Shown: positions 1 to 5,233 of the stretch, in pieces
How the letters are laid out: every line of letters begins with the position of its first letter
Numbering within the stretch: the stretch's first letter is position 1
DNA from: Dehalococcoidia bacterium
Lineage (GTDB): Bacteria > Chloroflexota > Dehalococcoidia > Dehalococcoidales > Fen-1064
Direction: 5' to 3'
Length of the DNA: 5,233 nt
NCBI GenBank assembly: GCA_003153955.1
Contig: PMCB01000124.1
Span: 3,948 to 9,180, forward strand
Position numbers and translations under genes: made by a program
Notes under the pieces: generated by a model
Told to the model about the DNA's origin: nothing
Databases searched by the model: none
What the model saw: only the letters and a program-made list of their open reading frames with translations

Positions 1-344
1 TCAACATCCACAATACCCGCAAGCGGCATCAGAATATGTAAAAACTCTGGGGGAGCCTTTTTCGCGCCGTTGTAGGCCGTGTAGTGATCTTCAAAGTGGA
101 AACTATTCCTAACTTCCTCCCACCCTTTATACTGACCACTACGACCGGTTTGTGCAGAGATATCATCCCTATGAGACCACAAATCTAAGATCTGGTCGTC
201 CTGCCAGTGTTCGAGGTAATAGCCGTAAGCCCGCTGTAATTTCTTGATCGCCTCGATATCTTCCGCCAGGGTCACCCGGGCTTCCAGTTTGGCAACCGCC
301 GCCTCTAATTCTTTTACCTGTGCTTCCAATTCTTCTGATTTCAT
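1..344 (-). CDS. SnoaL/NTF2-like protein, paralog of the gene at 1625, partial (C-terminus outside window)
   Basis: First 114 codons of a second NTF2/SnoaL-like protein that runs off the left edge of the window. It aligns without gaps to residues 1-114 of the protein starting at 1625, with about 69 identities (61%) by hand count. Shared features are the N-terminal heptad-repeat helix ending KLEAR, EDIEAI, AYGYYLEHWQ, LWSHRDD, and DHYTAYNG leading into APPEFLHILMP. The most different stretch is residues 62-70 (ISAQTGRSG against VELEIHDTG), in the early strand region. Tandem ATG codons lie at 347 and 344. I chose 344 because it matches the paralog start exactly and lies six bases from the GAGG of its ribosome binding site, but 347 cannot be excluded. 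Catalytic function is unknown. The C-terminal half and tail cannot be seen. Confidence 0.8.
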   Translation of the reverse strand, partial: MKSEELEAQVKELEAAVAKLEARVTLAEDIEAIKKLQRAYGYYLEHWQDDQILDLWSHRDDISAQTGRSGQYKGWEEVRNSFHFEDHYTAYNGAKKAPPEFLHILMPLAGIVDV

Positions 345-350
345 CATCAG

Positions 351-357
351 CCTCTTT
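351..357 (-). promoter_or_regulatory. Ribosome binding site before tandem ATG codons
   Basis: AAAGAGG on the minus strand is followed by three bases and two consecutive ATG codons (347 and 344). The second ATG has six-base spacing, the same as in the paralogous gene at 1625, which favours it as the start. The site is weaker than the AAGGAG sites of the other four genes. Confidence 0.6.
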
Positions 358-441
358 GTACCAACAAATCTTAAATCCGTTCATCGAAAGGACTTGCCGA
401 ACGCTATTTAAGTGTTAATGCAGCTAATTTTACCGTGGTGG

Positions 442-903
442 TTATTTCTTCTTGTATTCCTCGCGGTATTCAAAGACAACTCCGCCCGGATTACAATCGA
501 AATAGCACCATTTTTCGCCGTTAAACTCGGCGGCTACCAGCAGCTTGTGCCCTTTCTTTTGGGTAGTGGCCATCATATCATCGTAATTAGAGCAGCCAAG
601 TGCCACATGATGGATGCCTTCACCCTTTTCTTCGATAAATTTAGACCAGATGGATTTATTGTCCAGCGGCTGTAATAATTCAATTGGGAAAGCCCCGAAT
701 TTAATGAAAACCAATCGAACTTTGAACGGTTCGCCGAAAAACATCTCTGATTTCTTGGGCGAATAGTCAAATACTTCCGGCGTGCCGATATCCCAGATCG
801 AAGACAGCATTTTTGCCGTCTTTTCGGCATCTTTGACCGCGATTCCGACGTGGCTCAGGTTAGTAAGAGGAATATTTCCGGTATTCAGTTTCCAGTTTAC
901 CAT
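442..903 (-). CDS. VOC family metalloenzyme, methylmalonyl-CoA epimerase-like (Glyoxalase_4 type)
   Basis: 153-residue single VOC domain made of two beta-alpha-beta-beta-beta modules. Module 1 begins LSHVGIAVKDAEKTAKMLS (16-34); module 2 begins GEGIHHVALGCSNYDDMM (94-111). Likely metal ligands are H18, E75 (PIELLQP), H99 (second His of IHHV) and E145 (VVFEY), the usual four of this superfamily. GEGIHHVA and ELLQPL resemble methylmalonyl-CoA epimerases, and the length fits that family. No mutase or carboxylase gene is nearby, so another small-molecule isomerase or lyase role is at least as likely. No signal peptide is seen. ATG at 903 has AAGGAG eight bases upstream. It sits 56 bases after one SnoaL-like gene and about 97 bases before a second, so it is probably co-transcribed with both. 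Confidence 0.85.
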   Translation of the reverse strand: MVNWKLNTGNIPLTNLSHVGIAVKDAEKTAKMLSSIWDIGTPEVFDYSPKKSEMFFGEPFKVRLVFIKFGAFPIELLQPLDNKSIWSKFIEEKGEGIHHVALGCSNYDDMMATTQKKGHKLLVAAEFNGEKWCYFDCNPGGVVFEYREEYKKK

Positions 904-959
904 TTGTTTTTCTCCTTATTAATTTAGTTTTGTTATTACTTTTGCTAGATATTGTTTGA

Positions 960-1625
960 TTATTTCCCGGTCACTGGATTCTTGTAGTGGTAAGGGAAGA
1001 TGTAGCCGGACGGGTATGTCTGTGCATGAGTATTGGGCCCAGATGCAGGCCTGTCATTGGCCGGCGGATTCGCCAGATACGGCGTCTTCACCCAGCCTTC
1101 GTCCAGAGGGCTGCTGATGATATCGTTAAATTTGAGCTTCATAAACTTCCAGGTCCCGTCTTCTTTCACGAATTCGTTCTCCCAGATACCGCACCCAATT
1201 AATGCGCGCAGTTGCCCGCCCCGGCGCAACGCCCCCAGGAAGGAACCGTACCATCTCCCTTTTGCCATCTTGCCGTCCGGTTCGACGTGAATAATGCCGG
1301 CGTTGGGAATCAAAATGTGCAGATATTCCGGCGGCGCTGTTTTCTCACCGTTAAACGCGGTATAGTGGTCTCCAAACTGGAAACTCTTCGCTACGGCCTT
1401 GTATCCTTTATATAAACCTGTGTCGTGTATTTCCAGTTCAACATCGTCTCTGTGCGACCAAAGCCCGATTATCTGGTCTTCCTGCCAGTGTTCCAGGTAG
1501 TAGCCATAGGCGTTCATTAATTTGTTTATAGCCTCAATGTCTTCCTGAACAGTCAGTCTGGCTTCCAGTTTCTTCAGTGTCTCTTTAAGGTCGTTTACTT
1601 TTGTTTCTAAATCTTCTTGCTTCAA
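960..1625 (-). CDS. SnoaL/NTF2-like protein with N-terminal coiled coil, TTG start
   Basis: 221-residue protein of the NTF2-like / SnoaL_4-type superfamily (cone-shaped alpha+beta fold shared by polyketide cyclases, scytalone dehydratase and ketosteroid isomerase). Residues 1-28 are a charged leucine-heptad helix, probably a coiled coil. The core begins at EDIEAINKL, then AYGYYLEHWQEDQIIGLWSHRDD (39-61), with later strands at HILIPNAGIIHVEPDGKMAKGRW and GCGIWENEFVKEDGTWKFMKLKF. A proline-rich tail ends YPSGYIFPYHYKNPVTGK, like the tails of NTF2-like proteins near aromatic or steroid catabolic genes. The reading frame extends to a TTG at 1691, but I chose TTG at 1625: AAGGAG lies six bases before it, and its N-terminus then aligns residue for residue with the paralog at 344. 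It is first in the second transcription unit. The reaction is unknown; a dehydratase, isomerase or cyclase is plausible, and a binding protein is possible. Confidence 0.82.
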   Translation of the reverse strand: MKQEDLETKVNDLKETLKKLEARLTVQEDIEAINKLMNAYGYYLEHWQEDQIIGLWSHRDDVELEIHDTGLYKGYKAVAKSFQFGDHYTAFNGEKTAPPEYLHILIPNAGIIHVEPDGKMAKGRWYGSFLGALRRGGQLRALIGCGIWENEFVKEDGTWKFMKLKFNDIISSPLDEGWVKTPYLANPPANDRPASGPNTHAQTYPSGYIFPYHYKNPVTGK

Positions 1626-1631
1626 ATTTCT

Positions 1632-1637
1632 CTCCTT
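1632..1637 (-). promoter_or_regulatory. Ribosome binding site that fixes a TTG start
   Basis: AAGGAG on the minus strand lies six bases before TTG at 1625-1623. It decides the start of the SnoaL-like gene, because the upstream in-frame TTG at 1691 has no such site and falls inside the leader stem-loop. Confidence 0.85.
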
Positions 1638-1665
1638 GTTGGTTAGGATTATTTTACATTCTGGA

Positions 1666-1698
1666 TCTGACTGCTCCGGACAATTGAGCAAAGTCAGA
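1666..1698 (-). promoter_or_regulatory. Stem-loop in the leader of the SnoaL-like/VOC unit
   Basis: In the transcript, TCTGAC pairs with GTCAGA and TGCTC pairs with GAGCA, a total of 11 base pairs with a two-base bulge (TT) on the 5' side and a nine-base loop. It spans about +14 to +46 of the predicted message and ends 28 bases before the AAGGAG site. No run of T follows, so it is not an intrinsic terminator. It could stabilise the mRNA, hide or present a processing site, or act at the DNA level as an operator dyad. Pairing is exact in sequence; role is unknown. Confidence 0.6.
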
Positions 1699-1717
1699 GA
1701 TAATCAAATTCACGTGC

Positions 1718-1746
1718 AGTATAGCATCACAATTTTTCTTTGTCAA
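1718..1746 (-). promoter_or_regulatory. Sigma-70-type promoter, TTGACA-17-TATACT
   Basis: On the minus strand the -35 box TTGACA (1746-1741) is perfect, the spacer is exactly 17 bases, and the -10 box TATACT (1723-1718) has one mismatch to consensus. An A/T tract lies upstream (around 1760-1770). Transcription would start near 1711, within a CACGTG palindrome (1711-1716), giving a leader of about 86 bases before the TTG start at 1625. It lies in the gap after the second glycosidase, so the SnoaL-like/VOC genes form their own transcription unit or gain an internal start. The boxes are seen directly; activity is inferred. Confidence 0.85.
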
Positions 1747-1817
1747 TTCCGTTGCAATCGAAAAATATGCAAAGTTCCTTTCTTTATACTAAACCAATAT
1801 TGCACATAATTCGAACC

Positions 1818-3431
1818 CTAATCGCAGGTTATCACCCTCAACACCCCGGTATCTTCCTCCACCCACAAACCGCGGCGGAATATTTCGTCACCGTTACGGC
1901 GGCGGTCCGCCACAAATTCCCCGTTTTTGTTGAAATGCCCTTCGTCGACACTGACGATATATCCGTAAACTTTAATCATGGATTCACTTACCAGTTGATA
2001 CGATTGCAGTGTATCGCCGGTTGGTTTACGTCGCAGGAAAAGCCTGCAATGAGAACCCACCAGATAAAATTCATTGGGGCCAGCCTGGATTACCAGACCG
2101 CGGCCGATTTTCATTTCGGGCTGCGGATGCCAGACATACCCGGTCGCGTGCCGCCAATCAGAACCTTGCGGGCGTGTCGTGCGCTCACCCCATTCGGCGA
2201 TTCCCATCCAGCCGTCCATATCGATGTACTGCGCGGCCTGTTTATATTCCTGTATGATTGCATGGACCTTCCCCGTTCCCTGGTATTTCAGCAACAGCGG
2301 GATAGCTGAAGAAACACACCTAAAATTTTCAATAAGTGCCTGATACTCCGGGCGGACCTGGCAATTTTCATCGGCGATATAATTAACGCCGAAAAAGAAA
2401 TTCCCGATCAGATTATATTGAGCGATGCCGCGGAACATGTTTAAATCTCCGGCAGATTCCGGTGTTAAATAGGGATTATCATCCCGGGAATAGTTGGCCG
2501 CGTTGTTTTCGTAGCTCCGGGAATCATCGGGATAGTTATCCGGCGCTACAATATCGATGTGCTGCGCCATCCACTTATAAATATCCAGCACTTTGGTCAC
2601 CGCGCCGCCGGACGGATAAGCTTCTCCGGGAATCGGCCACCAGTTGCCCTCCATCATCCAAACATTCACAAACATCGGCAGGTTCAAAACCGCTTTTCCG
2701 GCCTCGGCGATTCTGTCGATATAACTCGCGATGCTGAGCGTGGTCATGAATTCCCCGCCCGGCCAACCGAATAATTCGGTCCAGTTGCCGGCTTCTTTGC
2801 CGCCGGCTTTTTGCCAGATATCATAAACCCGGCCTTTTCCCGCTTTTTTCATCGCGGTGATGAGCTTGGCGGGGACGGGAGCCTCGAAAATAGCCTGACC
2901 TTCCGGGCTGTAATCCCGGTCGCTACCCATAATTCCGGATTCATTTTGTATCTGGATACCGATTACTGTCTGGTCAGTGCTGTCCTTCATCTTCAAATGT
3001 TTGCACAAAGCCACAAAAGCTTTTTTATCGGCTTCCAGGTTATCCTTGCAGTGCGACGAAAGGTTCCAAACATCTTTCCCGTTTTGCGATATCACCCGCT
3101 TGAACCGTTTCGGATTGGTCTTGACCCATGCAGGAGCGTAGTCCATGTTGCCGTTTTTCCAGGTCGCGAACCATAACAAAATCAGCTTGACTTCAAACCG
3201 CCGCGCGCTAACCAGCAGCTTATCCACCATCGTAAAATCAAATTTGCCTTCTTCCGGTTCCACGATATCCCAGTACACCGGTATTTCCAGTGTATTGCCG
3301 TGCATTAACTTGATTACTTCGAATGCTCTCTCCGACTCATTATCGTTGTAACCGCTGGAATTGGTCGATTGGCCCCCAAGCGGAAAGAAAGGTTTGCCGT
3401 CAACTTTAAATACTCTCTTTACTTCTGTCAT
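1818..3431 (-). CDS. GH35-type (DUF5597) glycoside hydrolase, probable beta-galactosidase, paralog 2
   Basis: 537-residue tandem paralog of the preceding gene; a hand count over the first 300 ungapped residues gives about 219 identities (73%). The catalytic pair is at the same numbering: acid/base E164 in IQNESG and nucleophile E325 in NPYLTPE. It keeps the barrel motifs (LWFATWKNGNMDYAPAWVK, WWPIPGEAYPSGGAVTK) and the DUF5597-like C-terminal domain (LLLKYQGTGKVHAIIQE, GRGLVIQAGPNEFYLVG, VSVDEGHF, VLRVITCD). No signal peptide is visible, so it is probably cytoplasmic. Both glutamates are present, so it should be active. It lacks five residues found directly after the nucleophile in paralog 1 and differs around residues 291-315 and 400-445, which suggests a different substrate preference. 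ATG at 3431 has AAGGAG seven bases upstream. The 46-base gap to paralog 1, with no evident separate promoter, supports co-transcription. Confidence 0.88.
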   Translation of the reverse strand: MTEVKRVFKVDGKPFFPLGGQSTNSSGYNDNESERAFEVIKLMHGNTLEIPVYWDIVEPEEGKFDFTMVDKLLVSARRFEVKLILLWFATWKNGNMDYAPAWVKTNPKRFKRVISQNGKDVWNLSSHCKDNLEADKKAFVALCKHLKMKDSTDQTVIGIQIQNESGIMGSDRDYSPEGQAIFEAPVPAKLITAMKKAGKGRVYDIWQKAGGKEAGNWTELFGWPGGEFMTTLSIASYIDRIAEAGKAVLNLPMFVNVWMMEGNWWPIPGEAYPSGGAVTKVLDIYKWMAQHIDIVAPDNYPDDSRSYENNAANYSRDDNPYLTPESAGDLNMFRGIAQYNLIGNFFFGVNYIADENCQVRPEYQALIENFRCVSSAIPLLLKYQGTGKVHAIIQEYKQAAQYIDMDGWMGIAEWGERTTRPQGSDWRHATGYVWHPQPEMKIGRGLVIQAGPNEFYLVGSHCRLFLRRKPTGDTLQSYQLVSESMIKVYGYIVSVDEGHFNKNGEFVADRRRNGDEIFRRGLWVEEDTGVLRVITCD

Positions 3432-3459
3432 TGTAATGCTCCTTTTATACTATTACTCC

Positions 3460-3474
3460 CGGGGAAAATCCCCG
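3460..3474 (-). other. Intercistronic hairpin between the two glycosidase genes
   Basis: CGGGGA pairs with TCCCCG around a three-base loop, giving a compact six-base-pair stem starting four bases after the TAG stop (3480-3478) of paralog 1. It is followed by GGAGTAATAG rather than a T run, so it is unlikely to terminate transcription by itself. It may protect the upstream message from 3' exonucleases or set different levels of the two enzymes. The ribosome binding site of paralog 2 lies about 15 bases downstream and stays unpaired. Confidence 0.5.
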
Positions 3475-3477
3475 CTG

Positions 3478-5106
3478 CTATTCACAGGTTATCACGCGGA
3501 TTACGCCGCAATCCGGTTCTACCCAAGCGGCAGGGTCGGCTTCGTCACCATTCCTTGATTGGTCGATTACAAATTCTCCATCCCGGTCGAAATGCCCCTC
3601 ATCGATGCTGACCATATTCCAACCGGGCATTTTGGGCGCGAAATCGGCGATCACCAGCCGGGGGTGCAGGTTTTCCACTGCTGATTTTGGACGCAGGAAA
3701 AGTCTGTAATTCGCGCCTATAAGATAGAATTCATTCTTTTCGGTCTGAATTATCAACCCGCGGCCGCGGTTATTGTAGGAAGGGGCTTTCGGAACATCAT
3801 TGGACGGATGTTTCCAGTCCTTGCCGTTGTAGCCTCCCCGCCTGTCCCCGAATTCCACTACGCCGGAATATCCTTCAAAATCCATCAAAATCGACATTGA
3901 AAGGTCTTCCTGAATTACCGCGTGGATTTTTCCGGTGCCCTGGTATTTGAGCAAAAGCGGGATGACCGCTGCGGTGCAGCGCACGCTGTCCACCACAATC
4001 TGGTTCTCAGGACGCACTGAACCGTCCGGCGCCAGTATCCGTTCCACTCCAAAGAAAAAATCACCGAGGCAATTGTATTCCGCAATTGAACGGAACATAT
4101 TCCAGGCATGGGCATTACCGGCTGCCCCTGTCTCGGGATTAAAGAACGGGTTATCGTCGCGGGCATAAGCGGCACATACCGCCTGATAGTTCTTTGTGTC
4201 GGCTACATGGGTGTCGGGCGAAATCATATCTACATGAGGAGTGAACCATTTGTAGATATCCAGCACTTTAGTCACCGCTCCACCCGAGGGATAAGCTTCG
4301 CCCGGTATCGGCCACCAGCCTTGCCCAATCAGCCATACGTTTATGTACATCGGGATATCGTAGTTCTTTTTTCCCGCGGCTGCCATGTTATCGATATAAG
4401 TCGCGATGCCCCATGCTGTCATAAATTCCCCGGCTTCCCAACCGAATAACTCCGGCCACGTCCCAGCTGTTTTACCGCCGGTTTTTTGCCACATGTCAAA
4501 AACATAACCTTTGCCGGTTTTCTTCATCGCGGTCACCAGTTTGGCAGGAACTGGACTATTGAATATAGCCTGTCCGTCCGGACCGTAGTCGCGGTCGCTG
4601 CCCAGTATCCCGGATTCATTTTGTATCTGGATGCCGATTACGGTCTGTTCCTTGCTGTCTGTAGTTTTCAAATGCTTGCATAGAGCCGCAAAAGCATTTT
4701 TATCGGCCTCAAGGTTTTCTTTACAATGCGAAGAGAGGTTCCATACCTCATTACCGGTTCGGGACATCACCCGTTTGAAGCGTTTCTGATTGGTTTTCAC
4801 CCACGCCGGGGCATAGTCCATGTTGCCGTTTTTCCAGGTCGCGAACCACAACAAAATCAGCTTGATTCCATACCGCCTTGCGCTGGCAATCAGGTCGTCT
4901 ACGCTTGCGAAGTCGTATTTTCCTTCTTTGGGTTCACACTGGTTCCAGTAAACCGGGATTTCCAGGGTGTTGCCGTGTAGTATCTGGATGGCTTTGAAAG
5001 CGGTTTCTGAATGTTTATCATTATAGCCGCTGGAATTGCAGGATTGTGCGCCCAGCGGGAAGAACGGTTTCCCGTTGACTTTAAATACCCGTTTTACCTC
5101 TGTCAT
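3478..5106 (-). CDS. GH35-type (DUF5597) glycoside hydrolase, probable beta-galactosidase, paralog 1
   Basis: 542-residue protein that probably hydrolyses a terminal beta-galactoside or similar glycosidic bond with retention of configuration. Residues 1-355 resemble a clan GH-A (beta/alpha)8 barrel of the GH35/GH42 type: an FKVNGKPFFPLGAQ start, LEIPVYWNQCEPKEGKYDF (48-66), LWFATWKNGNMDYAPAWVK (86-104), and WWPIPGEAYPSGG (264-276). The expected acid/base is E164 in IQNESG, the Asn-Glu pair on strand 4. The expected nucleophile is E325 in NPFFNPE. Residues from about 365 to the end match the beta-rich DUF5597-type C-terminal domain (LLLKYQGTGKIHAVIQE, GRGLIIQTEKNEFYLIG, VSIDEGHF). No signal peptide or membrane segment is seen, so it should be cytoplasmic and act on imported oligosaccharides or glycosides. 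ATG at 5106 has AAGGAG seven bases upstream. It is first of a tandem pair. Family call is from motifs recognised by eye; substrate is unproven. Confidence 0.88.
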   Translation of the reverse strand: MTEVKRVFKVNGKPFFPLGAQSCNSSGYNDKHSETAFKAIQILHGNTLEIPVYWNQCEPKEGKYDFASVDDLIASARRYGIKLILLWFATWKNGNMDYAPAWVKTNQKRFKRVMSRTGNEVWNLSSHCKENLEADKNAFAALCKHLKTTDSKEQTVIGIQIQNESGILGSDRDYGPDGQAIFNSPVPAKLVTAMKKTGKGYVFDMWQKTGGKTAGTWPELFGWEAGEFMTAWGIATYIDNMAAAGKKNYDIPMYINVWLIGQGWWPIPGEAYPSGGAVTKVLDIYKWFTPHVDMISPDTHVADTKNYQAVCAAYARDDNPFFNPETGAAGNAHAWNMFRSIAEYNCLGDFFFGVERILAPDGSVRPENQIVVDSVRCTAAVIPLLLKYQGTGKIHAVIQEDLSMSILMDFEGYSGVVEFGDRRGGYNGKDWKHPSNDVPKAPSYNNRGRGLIIQTEKNEFYLIGANYRLFLRPKSAVENLHPRLVIADFAPKMPGWNMVSIDEGHFDRDGEFVIDQSRNGDEADPAAWVEPDCGVIRVITCE

Positions 5107-5137
5107 TCAAAATCTCCTTGTTATTTGTTTCAAAATG

Positions 5138-5143
5138 ATTATA
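5138..5143 (-). promoter_or_regulatory. Candidate -10 box (TATAAT) for the glycosidase pair
   Basis: A perfect TATAAT lies 31 bases before the ATG at 5106, which would give a short leader of about 25 bases containing AAGGAG at 5119-5114. No good -35 box lies 16-18 bases further upstream (best hexamers resemble AGAAGC), and there is no TGn extension. If real, the promoter is probably weak or dependent on an activator. Confidence 0.5.
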
Positions 5144-5154
5144 ACGGATTCCGT
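5144..5154. promoter_or_regulatory. Dyad ACGGA-A-TCCGT beside the -10 box, possible operator
   Basis: A perfect 5-1-5 inverted repeat directly abuts the TATAAT box on its upstream side, inside what would be the promoter spacer. A repressor bound there would block RNA polymerase. It is short enough to arise by chance, and no regulator gene is in the window. Confidence 0.3.
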
Positions 5155-5233
5155 CCCTGTGCTTCTACTGTAGGACGTTTTTTAGTGTGAACAGTTGCCC
5201 TGATTTGATATCTTCGCCTCGTCGCATTAAGCG

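Noticed and set aside
169..384. Minus-strand frame of 71 codons overlapping the partial SnoaL-like gene
   Set aside because: It is a different frame from the one that aligns over 114 residues with the paralog. Its arginine- and glycine-rich translation is typical of a shadow frame.
348..441. Possible separate promoter or terminator between the VOC gene and the second SnoaL-like gene
   Set aside because: No paired -35/-10 boxes at acceptable spacing and no stable hairpin with a T run were found. Co-transcription is the simpler reading.
412..675. Plus-strand frame with a hydrophobic, membrane-like N-terminus
   Set aside because: It is antisense to the VOC gene, which has clear metal-ligand motifs. 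The hydrophobic start comes from reading the end of that gene backwards, and no family resemblance is visible.
1666..1698. Leader stem-loop considered as an intrinsic terminator or attenuator
   Set aside because: No T tract follows the stem, and no alternative competing stem is evident nearby.
1747..1817. Search for a terminator after the second glycosidase
   Set aside because: The only pairing found is a weak TTGCA/TGCAA with a long A/T loop and no usable T tract. I see no intrinsic terminator, so read-through into the next unit remains possible.
1740..2309. Plus-strand open frame of 189 codons
   Set aside because: It lies mostly antisense to the second glycosidase, whose conserved catalytic motifs are on the minus strand. 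It has no recognisable domain and no ribosome binding site, and is explained by codon composition of the real gene.
5165..5233. Minus-strand frame open from the window edge to a TAG at 5165, with an internal ATG at 5227 (20 codons, MRRGEDIKSGQLF start)
   Set aside because: It could be the tail of an upstream gene, or faintly resembles the start of some transposases. It is too short, lacks a ribosome binding site in view, and cannot be told from chance.

Overview
The window is a stretch of bacterial chromosome with every recognisable gene on the minus strand, so it reads right to left. GC content is moderate (just under 50% by eye). Four of the five starts have clear AAGGAG ribosome binding sites 6-8 bases upstream, and there is one near-consensus sigma-70-type promoter. 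This fits a bacterium using standard signals, but I cannot assign a phylum. No rRNA, tRNA, CRISPR array or mobile element is visible. The window is densely coding and has no gene-free stretch longer than about 195 bases.

Layout in transcription order. (1) 5233-5107: upstream region with a TATAAT -10 box, a small dyad directly beside it and a strong ribosome binding site. (2) 5106-3478 and (3) 3431-1818: two tandem paralogous cytoplasmic glycoside hydrolases of the GH35/DUF5597 type (clan GH-A barrel plus C-terminal beta domain). They are separated by 46 bases that contain a G/C-rich hairpin. (4) 1817-1626: intergenic region with a TTGACA-17-TATACT promoter and a long leader carrying a strong stem-loop. 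(5) 1625-960: an NTF2/SnoaL-fold protein with an N-terminal coiled coil, starting at TTG. (6) 903-442: a VOC (glyoxalase/methylmalonyl-CoA epimerase fold) metalloenzyme. (7) 344-1: the first 114 codons of a second SnoaL-like paralog, cut off by the window edge.

The window therefore holds two transcription units. One is a duplicated glycosidase pair. The other encodes a SnoaL-like / VOC / SnoaL-like set, itself built around a duplication. The glycosidases probably release a sugar inside the cell. The SnoaL-like and VOC proteins are small-molecule enzymes of kinds that isomerise, dehydrate or cleave aromatic, alicyclic or acyl substrates. Adjacent placement on one strand suggests processing of a glycosylated small molecule, for example deglycosylation followed by aglycone conversion. 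That link is inference only: no transporter, regulator or named pathway gene is present to fix the substrate.
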